Positions 1 to 8,120 of a stretch of 64,000 nucleotides of DNA are shown here, piece by piece (positions within the stretch are counted from its first letter, which is position 1; the number at the start of each line of letters is the position of its first letter). The stretch lies in the NCBI RefSeq assembly GCF_046115515.1, contig NZ_CP175953.1; one strand, written 5' to 3'. This DNA is from Gracilimonas sp017641085 (GTDB lineage: Bacteria > Bacteroidota > Rhodothermia > Balneolales > Balneolaceae). Position numbers and translations under genes: made by a program. Below the pieces are notes generated by a model that worked only from the letters and a program-made list of their open reading frames with translations, was not told where the DNA came from and searched no databases.

Positions 1-1
1 T

Positions 2-553
2 CCTTCAGAATATATTACTCCGGATGTAATTGCTGATTTTACTTCCGTGAAGGTAGAAGAAACCGGAGCGAACCGGGTTAAAGTGACCGGTATCAAAGGC
101 CGACCCGATACACCCACATACAAAGTTTCAGCAAGTTATAATGACGGATTTAAACTGTCCTCAACCTTGGTTTACTGCTGGCCGGATGCCCTAAAGAAAG
201 CCATTAAAGGTGCTGAAATCCTAGAGAAAAGAGCCGAAGTACTTGGTCTCAATTTCGATGAATTCAACAAAGAGTACATTGGCTATAACGGAAACACAGA
301 GGCTCCGGTCACGGAAGAAGCGCTTAATACGGAGTTCGATGAGATACAGATGCGGGTCTCGGTTTCTGGAAAAAGCAAAAATGATTTAAATCGCTTTGGG
401 ATGGAAATAGCACCCCTTATCTTAACAGGCCCAAGCGGTGTAACCGGTTTTGCGGGAGGTCGGCCCAAGGCAAGCGATGTGGTAGCTTACTGGCCGGCTT
501 TGTTAGACAAGGATGCTGTGAGTCCTAAAGTCACCTTATTCGAAATTAAATAA
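2..553 (+). CDS. AtuA-like (DUF1446) protein, C-terminal part (partial)
   Basis: The reading frame is open to the window edge, so the N-terminus lies outside; a GTG at 47 is internal rather than the start. The visible part reads through motifs typical of the C-terminal region of the acyclic terpene utilisation AtuA family (DUF1446): TPDVIADFTS, KVTGIKGRPDTP, GYNG and GVTGFAGGRP, then VVAYWPALL near the end. Members are linked to acyclic terpene or acyl-CoA catabolism in some bacteria, but most are uncharacterised, so no substrate can be assigned. The next gene starts 60 bases downstream on the same strand. Confidence 0.75.
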   Translation, partial: PSEYITPDVIADFTSVKVEETGANRVKVTGIKGRPDTPTYKVSASYNDGFKLSSTLVYCWPDALKKAIKGAEILEKRAEVLGLNFDEFNKEYIGYNGNTEAPVTEEALNTEFDEIQMRVSVSGKSKNDLNRFGMEIAPLILTGPSGVTGFAGGRPKASDVVAYWPALLDKDAVSPKVTLFEIK

Positions 554-568
554 TTAATCATCATCAAA

Positions 569-592
569 GCGCAAAATCTGACGGTTTTGTGC
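569..592 (+). other. Intergenic hairpin
   Basis: GCGCAAAA (569-576) pairs with TTTTGTGC (585-592) with one G-U pair and an 8-nt loop, between the AtuA-like gene and the oxidoreductase. No T-run follows, so a classical intrinsic terminator is not well supported; it may be an mRNA processing or end-protecting structure. Confidence 0.35.
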
Positions 593-613
593 AAGAGTTA
601 AAAAAGAAAAATA

Positions 614-1645
614 ATGAAGATTGCGGTTATTGGAGCAGGAATCTCAGGATTAACAGCCGGACGAGAATTGGCAAATGCCGGCCACGAAGTTGTTGTATTT
701 GAAAAGAGCGGAGGCTATGGAGGCAGGCTGGCTACTCGTTATGCCGGTAAAGATAATGCCCAAAAGCTGGATCACGGAGTATCATTCTTTACAGCTGAGT
801 CTTCGGAATTCAAGAAACTGGTTACCGAACTGGCAGCGAAAGATATAATTACAACCTGGGAAGGAAGCTATGCTACCAGAAATGCAAACGGTAAGGTAAC
901 TTTTCGGGAGAATAATTCGCCTTATTACTACGCGCCCAAAGGAATGAACACCGTAGGCAAATATCTGGGAAGAAATCTCGATATCCGATTAAATGAAAAG
1001 GTGGGTGGGCTTACACATATTGGTGAAAACCGCCGCAAGAAGAAAAGCTGGATGCTGAATTTCCCCACCGCATTAACAGAAAGTGCGGATGCGGTTATCA
1101 TATCAGCACCGGCCCGCCAGGCTTATGCACTCCTTAATACCACCATCGATGAAATCGAAACGCTGAAACTGGTTCGTGAAATTGATGAAGTGGAATACGA
1201 GTCTCAGTTTACTTTGATGGCCGGTTTCGAAGAAGCAGACATGCCTGAATGGAATGCGCTGGATTGTGAAGATGATGTAATTGAATTCATTTCCAATGAA
1301 ACTACCAAGAGAAATGAGGGAGAGGTGAAAACACTGGTTGTTCATACTACCTCGGAATTTGCGAAGAAGCATATGCATGGCGACCGTGAAGTGGTTGAAG
1401 AGCTGATTACGGATAGACTGACAGAAATATTAGGAGGCTGGGCAGCCCTTGCTGACTGGAAACAAGTGCATTTTTGGAGATACAGCCGGGCTGTAAATCC
1501 GTTGCCGCACGACTTTATGGAAATTAGAGGAAACGACACTCCATTAGCTTTGGTTGGGGCTTATATGAACGGTAACACCGTTGAATCGGCATACCTTTCA
1601 GGTTTGAAACTCGGAAAACACTGGGTTCAGCAATTCGCCGAATAA
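614..1645 (+). CDS. FAD-dependent amine oxidase/renalase-like oxidoreductase
   Basis: A 343-residue protein beginning with a Rossmann dinucleotide-binding motif, VIGAGISGLTAGREL (residues about 4-18), followed by an acidic FAD-ribose contact in VVVFEKS and a GGRLATR segment as in renalase-like and amine-oxidase-like flavoproteins. Near the C-terminus VGAYMNGNTVESAYLSG matches the second FAD-contacting segment of this family. No signal peptide is seen, so it is probably cytosolic. The family oxidises amines or reduced nicotinamide derivatives; the substrate here is unknown. The ATG start has only an A-rich upstream region and no Shine-Dalgarno site, as for most genes in this window. Confidence 0.75.
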   Translation: MKIAVIGAGISGLTAGRELANAGHEVVVFEKSGGYGGRLATRYAGKDNAQKLDHGVSFFTAESSEFKKLVTELAAKDIITTWEGSYATRNANGKVTFRENNSPYYYAPKGMNTVGKYLGRNLDIRLNEKVGGLTHIGENRRKKKSWMLNFPTALTESADAVIISAPARQAYALLNTTIDEIETLKLVREIDEVEYESQFTLMAGFEEADMPEWNALDCEDDVIEFISNETTKRNEGEVKTLVVHTTSEFAKKHMHGDREVVEELITDRLTEILGGWAALADWKQVHFWRYSRAVNPLPHDFMEIRGNDTPLALVGAYMNGNTVESAYLSGLKLGKHWVQQFAE

Positions 1646-1676
1646 TTAAATTTAAAGCCATTAAACCGGATTAGGT

Positions 1677-3470
1677 TTGGGTGCTATAAAACAACTTAAC
1701 AGGTACCTTAAAAAGTACAAGGGCACGATGATACTGGGCGCCCTCTTCCTGACTGCATCTAATGCATTTCTTGTTTGGATACCGGTGCTCATCCGGCAAA
1801 CCATGGATGAAGTAGAGAGAATAGGAGCAGAGGGATTTGATGTACCCTCCAGCATTGTGCAAACCCTCTTTACCACCGAAGCGTCCAAGCTGCTAGCAAC
1901 CAATTCCCTGATTCTTATTGGTGCGGTTGTGATGTACGGTATTCTGCTATTTGCTACCCGTCAAACCCTCATTGTTACTTCACGAAGGGTGGAGTTCGAT
2001 ATTCGCAACGATATAGTCCAAAAGCTGATGAAGCTCCCTCAGCGTTATTTTGCGGAGAACTCTTCCGGTGAAACCTATGTGCGGGCAACGGAGGATGTTG
2101 GAAAAGTCCGCGATTACTACGGGCCGGTTATCATGTATAGTATCAACACTATTACACGTGCCGGATTTGTATTGACCATGATGTTTCTGGTGAATCCAAC
2201 TCTTACATTGTGGGCACTGATCCCGCTTCCGCTTATTTCAATTTTTGCTTACTGGATTACCGGGTTCATCCACACACATTCAACCATTATTCAGGAGCAG
2301 TATTCTTCCTTAGCCGGAAGGGCAAAGGAAACTTTTTCAGCCATCAGGCTCATAAAAGCGTATAACCGCATTGATAATGAGCAAAAGCTATTTGAGGATG
2401 AAAGCGAGAAATACCGGAAGAAAAAACTCCGGTTAGATATGATTGAGTCCATGTTTCATCCCGCGCTCAACTTCCTTATCGGGATCTCTTTACTTATTGT
2501 GATATGGAAGGGAGGGGAAATGGTGATTGCCGGAACAATTACCGTTGGTAATATCGCTGAGTTCTTGATTTATGTGGCCTATCTGATTTGGCCGGTTGCA
2601 GCTCTGGGTTATACCACCAATCGTTTTCAGCGTTCACTGGCATCCTGGAACCGTATTGAAGAGCTCATGAATGAACCGATTGAAATTAAGAGTTCGGACG
2701 ATCAGATTGATCGTGAAATGGAAGGACATATTGAGTTCAAAAACATAGGTTTCAAATATCCGGATACCGATGAAATGGTGCTCAGGAATGTCAGCTTCGA
2801 GATTAAACCCGGGGAGAACATTGCCATTGTAGGCCGAACCGGTTCAGGTAAAACAAGTTTGGTGCAGCTGATCCCCAGACTTTTCGATCCCGTGGAAGGA
2901 GAAATTTTGATCGACGGCGTTAACTTGAAAAACTGGTCGCTTGGTCGTTTGAGGGAGGCCATTGGTTTTGTTCCTCAGGAAACATTTTTATTTTCGGACA
3001 CCATCGGAGAAAATATAGCCTTTGGGGTAGATAACGCTTCGGATGAGCAGATTGAAACGGCTGCAGAAAAAGCGCAGGTTAAAGAGAATATTTTGGATTT
3101 TGAGAAAAAATTTAAGACTATGCTTGGCGAGAGGGGTATCACATTGTCAGGTGGTCAAAAGCAAAGGACAGCAATAGCAAGAGCACTGATTAAAGACCCC
3201 AGGATTTTAATTTTTGATGACTCACTGAGTGCGGTAGATACAAAAACAGAAGACGCAATATTAAAACACCTCAGGCAAGAGTTAAGCGGACGCACAACCA
3301 TCATGATTAGTCATCGTATTTCCACTATAAAGGATGCCGACAAAATATATTACATAGAGGAAGGACACATTGTAGAGGAAGGCACACACGAAGAATTGTT
3401 GGCTAAAGATGGCAGATATACCGCTATGTACAACAAACAGATATTAGAACAAGAATTGGCAGAAATATAA
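1677..3470 (+). CDS. ABC exporter half-transporter with degenerate catalytic site (subunit 1)
   Basis: A 597-residue type IV ABC exporter half (TMD-NBD): an N-terminal six-helix membrane domain (residues about 15-320) and a C-terminal nucleotide-binding domain. The NBD has Walker A GRTGSGKTS, canonical signature LSGGQKQR, and Walker B ILIFDDSLSAVD, where the usual catalytic Glu is Asp. That is the hallmark of the degenerate-site subunit in heterodimeric exporters such as TM287/288. The likely partner is the gene at 4819, separated only by an RNase Z gene. TTG is the only start giving a full first membrane helix. Likely substrates are lipids or drugs; none can be named from sequence. Confidence 0.85.
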   Translation: MGAIKQLNRYLKKYKGTMILGALFLTASNAFLVWIPVLIRQTMDEVERIGAEGFDVPSSIVQTLFTTEASKLLATNSLILIGAVVMYGILLFATRQTLIVTSRRVEFDIRNDIVQKLMKLPQRYFAENSSGETYVRATEDVGKVRDYYGPVIMYSINTITRAGFVLTMMFLVNPTLTLWALIPLPLISIFAYWITGFIHTHSTIIQEQYSSLAGRAKETFSAIRLIKAYNRIDNEQKLFEDESEKYRKKKLRLDMIESMFHPALNFLIGISLLIVIWKGGEMVIAGTITVGNIAEFLIYVAYLIWPVAALGYTTNRFQRSLASWNRIEELMNEPIEIKSSDDQIDREMEGHIEFKNIGFKYPDTDEMVLRNVSFEIKPGENIAIVGRTGSGKTSLVQLIPRLFDPVEGEILIDGVNLKNWSLGRLREAIGFVPQETFLFSDTIGENIAFGVDNASDEQIETAAEKAQVKENILDFEKKFKTMLGERGITLSGGQKQRTAIARALIKDPRILIFDDSLSAVDTKTEDAILKHLRQELSGRTTIMISHRISTIKDADKIYYIEEGHIVEEGTHEELLAKDGRYTAMYNKQILEQELAEI

Positions 3471-3543
3471 GTTATCAACCGGGGCCAATTGTATGAAAGC
3501 AACGCCCCAATAAAGAAAACATACATTACGGGAGATCAGAAAA

Positions 3544-4806
3544 ATGATTGTAGTACCTTTAGGAGTAGCTTCAGCAACCCCAACCGCTGTAAGACACTTA
3601 CCCTCAGTAGCTTTATGGAGAGAAGGAAGTGTATTCCTTTTCGATTGCGGTGAAAATGCACAAATGCGCATGCTTCAGGCAGGGATAAAGCGTTCAAAAA
3701 TTGAAGCCATTTTCATTTCACACTTTGACGTGGATCACTTTTCAGGCTTACTTGGCCTGTTGGCAACCCTTCAGCTTCAACGTCGGGATAAGCCCCTTAC
3801 CATTGTTGGCCCGAAAGGCATTAAGGAATATGTGGAATGGAATCTCAAGTTCTCACAAATCGATCCGGTTTATGAAATCAACTTCCATGAAATTGAAGAA
3901 GATATTGAAGTGGACCGGGTATTTGATGCAGATGAGTACTATGTAGAAGCTCGTCCGTTGAACCATACCAAATTTTGTGTGGGTTTCCGTTTCCAGGAAA
4001 AAGATCGTCCCGGAAAGGTTGACGCCGATAAAGCAGAGAAAATGGGCATCTCCAAAGATGAGCAGTACAAAGCTCTGAAAGCAGGAGAGGATGTAACCCT
4101 GGAAGATGGCACTGTGGTGAAGTCTCATGATATTGTTGGACACCCGCGCCCGGGTGATAGCTTTGCATATGTAACGGATACGGAATACACACCCAATGCC
4201 GTGAAGCTGGCAATGAACACCAACATTTTATATCACGAAGCGACCTTTGGTAAAGACCTGGACGACAAAGCCCGTGAAACCGGTCACTCGTCAACAGCTG
4301 ACGCTGCCCGGGTAGCAACAGAAGCACAAACCAAGCTTCTGGTAATTGGACACTTCTCGGCCCGATATACAAATGCACACGATTTACTTCAGGAAGCTCG
4401 TGACGGATTTTATCCGGCCTGGTTGGCTAATGAGTTACGTCCGATTTTTACAGATCCAACCCATGAGCGTGGAATTATTACGCCAAAGGTGGAGATCAAC
4501 GAGCTGAATAAGAAGTCCGGTGGCGGCGGTAAAAATTACAAAGGCCGCAAGAGCAGCAAAGGCGGTGGGAAGAAGAATTTCCGAAGTCGAAAAGGCGGAA
4601 GTTCCAGCCGTGGAAAAAGCAGTTCGCGTGGGAACCGAAGCAGCAGCTCAAATCGTTCTAATAGCGGAAAAAGCAATTATAAGCGCAAAACGTACGGAAG
4701 CAGTACGTACAGCGCGAACATTAAAGACAAAAAAGACGACTCTGATTCAAGCTCAAGGCGGAAGATCACTCCGAGATCTTCCTATGATGACTTTGACAGA
4801 TTCTAA
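3544..4806 (+). CDS. rnz: Ribonuclease Z-like metallo-beta-lactamase protein with basic tail
   Basis: Residues 1-310 are an RNase Z-type metallo-beta-lactamase fold, the enzyme that trims tRNA 3' ends. Seen are FDCGENAQMRM, the metal motif region, an exosite-like PGKVDADKAEKMGI, the ligand segment YVTDTE, the GHSSTADAA motif and IGHFSARY. The canonical HxHxDH motif reads HFDVDH, so the second His is Asp. Residues about 325-420 are a low-complexity Gly/Ser/Lys/Arg tail, highly basic and likely RNA-binding. The gene lies between two ABC half-transporter genes and ends 12 bases before the second. The altered metal ligand leaves activity uncertain, though Asp can bind zinc. Confidence 0.8.
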   Translation: MIVVPLGVASATPTAVRHLPSVALWREGSVFLFDCGENAQMRMLQAGIKRSKIEAIFISHFDVDHFSGLLGLLATLQLQRRDKPLTIVGPKGIKEYVEWNLKFSQIDPVYEINFHEIEEDIEVDRVFDADEYYVEARPLNHTKFCVGFRFQEKDRPGKVDADKAEKMGISKDEQYKALKAGEDVTLEDGTVVKSHDIVGHPRPGDSFAYVTDTEYTPNAVKLAMNTNILYHEATFGKDLDDKARETGHSSTADAARVATEAQTKLLVIGHFSARYTNAHDLLQEARDGFYPAWLANELRPIFTDPTHERGIITPKVEINELNKKSGGGGKNYKGRKSSKGGGKKNFRSRKGGSSSRGKSSSRGNRSSSSNRSNSGKSNYKRKTYGSSTYSANIKDKKDDSDSSSRRKITPRSSYDDFDRF

Positions 4807-4818
4807 TCAACATAGCTT

Positions 4819-6594
4819 GTGAGCAATAAATCAAATTCTGAAGCCGTCGATACCACACTGATTCGGCGGCTTTATTTTTTTCTAAAACCCTACCGTTGGT
4901 ACGTATTACTCGCCATTGGCCTTACGCTTTCGGCTTCCTACCTGGGGACTATCCGGCCCAAACTTACCCAAATAGCCGTTGATGAGTATATTGCTACCGA
5001 AGATTTTGAAGGTTTATGGTGGATTATCACGCTTCTGGCCGGGGCTTTGCTGGGTGAATTCATCCTTCTGGTTTTTAATACCTACCTGACCAGATGGTTT
5101 GGGCAAAATTCACTGTACTCCCTTCGTAATACGGTGTTCAAAAAAATACAGACGCTCAATGTTCAGTTCTTTGATAAAAATCCCATTGGCCGGCTAATTA
5201 CCCGAACTACCAGTGATATTGAAGCCCTCAGTGAACTTCTTTCAGACGGTGTGGTTACCATAATCGGGGATATGTTTCGGATTATCTTCATCCTCTATTT
5301 CATGTTTAGCATGAACTGGGAGCTAACGCTCGTTACATTAACGGTACTCCCCATACTTTTCTATGCCACCTTTTGGTTCAAGGCCAAAGTCCGGGTTACG
5401 TTTCTGGAAGTGCGAGACAAAATCGCCCAGCTGAATTCTTTTGTCCAGGAACATATCAACGGGATGGATGTAGTTCAGCTTTTTAACCGGGAGGAAAAGC
5501 AGCAGGAAAAATTTAGAAAAATCAATGCTGGTCACCGGGACGCGTACATTGAAACCATTTTCTACTTTGCCATATTCTGGCCCATTGTTGAAGTAACAGC
5601 CAGTTTGGCTATGGCCCTCATTGTATGGTATGGTGGTGCGAGGGCGTTAATGGATGGGGTAACCTTTGGTGTGCTGGTAGCTTTCATTCAGTATGCCCGT
5701 CAGTTTTTCCGGCCTATTCAGGGATTGTCTGAGAAGTTTAATACGCTTCAATCGGCACTGGCTTCATCGGAACGCATATTCAGCGTACTGGATACGGAAA
5801 CCAAAGTGAAGGAGACCGATAATCCCAAACAGATTGAGAATCCGCAGGGTAAAATTGAATTTGAAAATGTTTGGTTTAAATACAACGAAGATGAAGAATG
5901 GATTCTCAAAGACATTTCGTTTGTGGCTGAACCCGGAGATGATATTGCCCTTGTTGGCGCCACTGGAGCCGGGAAAACGACCATCATAAACATTCTTATG
6001 AGGTTCTATGATATCCAGAAAGGCAGCATAAAACTGGACGGAGTAGATATCCGAGATCTGACCCTTCATGATCTGAGATCGCATTTTGGGTTAGTGCTTC
6101 AGGATAATGCGCTGTTTTCAGGTTCCATACTGGATAACATCACTTTGGGACATCCGGATATTACCAGAGAGCAAGTAATTGAAGCCGCTCACAAAGTGGA
6201 GGCCCACCGCTTCATAGAAAAACTACCTGAAACATACGATTATGTACTGCAGGAACGGGGAGCTTCACTTTCAATGGGACAAAGGCAGCTAATTTGCTTT
6301 GTTCGTGCTCTGGTGTACGATCCTGAAATTTTAATTCTGGACGAGGCAACCTCCAGCGTGGATTCAGAAACCGAAGCACTGGTTACCGAATCGAGCCGCT
6401 TGATGATGGAAGGGCGAACTTCGATTGTTGTGGCCCACCGCCTGTCCACCATACAACATGCCGACCGCATTTTGGTAATGCATAAAGGGGTGATCAGAGA
6501 ATCCGGCAGTCATCAGGAGCTTATCCTTCAGGAAAATGGTATCTATAAAAAGCTGTATGAGCTTCAGTATAAAGATCAGTTGGTGACCGGTTAA
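4819..6594 (+). CDS. ABC exporter half-transporter with intact Walker B (subunit 2)
   Basis: A 591-residue TMD-NBD half-transporter. Walker A is GATGAGKTT and Walker B ILILDEATSSVD has the catalytic Glu, but the signature motif is LSMGQRQ, not LSGGQ. In a heterodimer this off-consensus signature would face the Walker B Asp of the 1677-3470 subunit, giving one degenerate and one consensus ATP site, exactly the arrangement known for asymmetric exporters. The GTG start is 12 bases after the RNase Z stop codon. No substrate can be inferred. Confidence 0.85.
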   Translation: MSNKSNSEAVDTTLIRRLYFFLKPYRWYVLLAIGLTLSASYLGTIRPKLTQIAVDEYIATEDFEGLWWIITLLAGALLGEFILLVFNTYLTRWFGQNSLYSLRNTVFKKIQTLNVQFFDKNPIGRLITRTTSDIEALSELLSDGVVTIIGDMFRIIFILYFMFSMNWELTLVTLTVLPILFYATFWFKAKVRVTFLEVRDKIAQLNSFVQEHINGMDVVQLFNREEKQQEKFRKINAGHRDAYIETIFYFAIFWPIVEVTASLAMALIVWYGGARALMDGVTFGVLVAFIQYARQFFRPIQGLSEKFNTLQSALASSERIFSVLDTETKVKETDNPKQIENPQGKIEFENVWFKYNEDEEWILKDISFVAEPGDDIALVGATGAGKTTIINILMRFYDIQKGSIKLDGVDIRDLTLHDLRSHFGLVLQDNALFSGSILDNITLGHPDITREQVIEAAHKVEAHRFIEKLPETYDYVLQERGASLSMGQRQLICFVRALVYDPEILILDEATSSVDSETEALVTESSRLMMEGRTSIVVAHRLSTIQHADRILVMHKGVIRESGSHQELILQENGIYKKLYELQYKDQLVTG

Positions 6595-6705
6595 CGATCC
6601 AACGGAACATCAGGTTTTATAAATTGTTCATAAATATAGGCGGTCGAAATAAGGCCGTAAATCACTCGAAAATTAAGCACGCGAATTTGTATTTTCAGAA
6701 AAACC

Positions 6706-6714
6706 AAAGGAGGT
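6706..6714 (+). promoter_or_regulatory. Strong Shine-Dalgarno site
   Basis: AAAGGAGGT lies 6 bases before the ATG at 6721. Most other genes here lack such a site, so this gene is probably translated at an unusually high rate or by a more SD-dependent route. Confidence 0.7.
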
Positions 6715-6720
6715 AATATT

Positions 6721-6990
6721 ATGGCTGCTTCAAAGAAAAATTCTAAGACCAAACGCGATATCGAAGAGACTATTTATGACACTACGGAAGCTCTTCAGAA
6801 TAAAGCAGAAGAAACATACGACGTTTTGCTCGATCGTTTAAAGTATGAGCGCGACGGCCTCGAACGAGAATTAAAGCATGAATACCGCAACGCCCGCAGA
6901 TACGTACGTGCCCACCCGGAGCAAGGGTTAGGGATCGCATTTGTAGCCGGGTTGCTGGTTGGCGCGCTGCTTACCAGAGGCGGTAAATAA
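6721..6990 (+). CDS. DUF883/YqjD-like membrane-anchored stress protein
   Basis: An 89-residue protein: a charged, helical N-terminal region (residues 1-62) and one C-terminal membrane segment (about 68-86, GIAFVAGLLVGALLTRGG) after RAHPEQGLG, the layout of the DUF883 family (ElaB/YqjD). In Enterobacteria these C-tail-anchored proteins bind ribosomes in stationary phase; here that role is only inferred. It has a full Shine-Dalgarno site and sits 126 bases after the ABC exporter and 19 bases before prfB. Confidence 0.7.
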   Translation: MAASKKNSKTKRDIEETIYDTTEALQNKAEETYDVLLDRLKYERDGLERELKHEYRNARRYVRAHPEQGLGIAFVAGLLVGALLTRGGK

Positions 6991-7009
6991 AATATATTCA
7001 ACAACACAG

Positions 7010-8120
7010 ATGGCAATAAATACAGATCACCTTAATGAACTCTACGAGCGTGTGGACGCGCTCAGGGGGTATCTTTGACTACGAAAAAAGAAAAGTCCGA
7101 ATAATAGAACTTACCGAACAAACCCAGGATCCTAACTTTTGGAACGACCCGGATAAAGCTCAATCTGTAATGAAAGAGCTGAATCATGAAAAAAGCCTGG
7201 TGGAAGGCTGGGATAACCTGAATGACCTGCGTGAAAGCATTAACGTATATCTCGAATTTCAGGAGATGGGCGAAGAGGTGGAAGATGACCTGCAAGCTGA
7301 GTATAAAAAGCTTGAGAAAGCCCTGGAAGACATGGAGCTTCGCAATATGCTCAGTGGACCTGATGACCATCGTGATGCGATTGTCACATTCAACCCGGGA
7401 GCTGGTGGTACGGAAAGTCAGGATTGGGGTGAAATGCTCTACCGCATGTACACGCGTTGGGCCGACAAAGCCGGATTCAAGGTATCGGTTGTCGATTATC
7501 AGGATGGCGATGTAGCCGGACTGAAAAGTGCCACCATCGAGGTGCAGGGAGATAACGCCTATGGGTTTTTGAAAGCAGAGAGTGGTGTTCATCGCCTGGT
7601 ACGGGTTTCTCCATTCGACAGCAATGCACGCAGGCATACCTCATTTTGCTCCGTTTTTGTAGCTCCACTGATTGATGATACAATCGAGTTAGATATCAAC
7701 GAAAGTGATGTGGAGTTGCAGCGTTTCCATTCAAGTGGAGCCGGTGGGCAGAACGTTAATAAAGTAGAAACCGGAGTTCGGCTGATTTGGGAAGGTGAAC
7801 TTTCAGACGGAAGGACCGAACGGGTAGTAGCTGAATGTCAGCAAGAGCGGTCTCAGCTTCAGAATCGTGAAAAAGCCATGGTTTTGTTGAAGTCCCGAAT
7901 CTATGAGCTGGAAAAAGAAATTCAGGAAGCGGAAAAAGCAAAGCTGGAAGGTTCCAAAAGTAAAAACGAGTGGGGATCACAAATCCGCAGCTATGTTTTT
8001 GATGATCAGCGGGTTAAAGATCACCGTACCAACTACGAAACCAGTGATGTAAGTGGGGTGATGGATGGTGATCTGGATGAATTCATAAAAGCTTATCTCT
8101 TACAGGATGCCGAAGTTTAG
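7010..8120 (+). CDS. prfB: Peptide chain release factor 2, made by programmed +1 frameshift
   Basis: RF2 terminates translation at UGA and UAA. The gene starts at ATG 7010, reads 22 codons to CTT (7073-7075) and meets an in-frame TGA (7076-7078). The site AGGGGG-TAT-CTT-TGA-C is the classic RF2 autoregulatory frameshift site. Slipping +1 by skipping T7076 joins the long frame from GAC 7077 to the stop at 8120, giving 369 residues, close to the 365 of E. coli RF2. The long frame carries the RF2 SPF tripeptide (RVSPFDSN) and the catalytic GGQ (SSGAGGQNVNK). The 3' end overlaps nadB by 14 bases. Confidence 0.95.
7064..7079 (+). promoter_or_regulatory. RF2 +1 programmed frameshift site
   Basis: An internal Shine-Dalgarno-like AGGGGG (7064-7069), 3 bases, the slippery codon CTT (7073-7075), then TGA followed by C, a poor termination context. 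Low RF2 lets the ribosome slip +1 and make more RF2, an established feedback loop. Confidence 0.93.
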
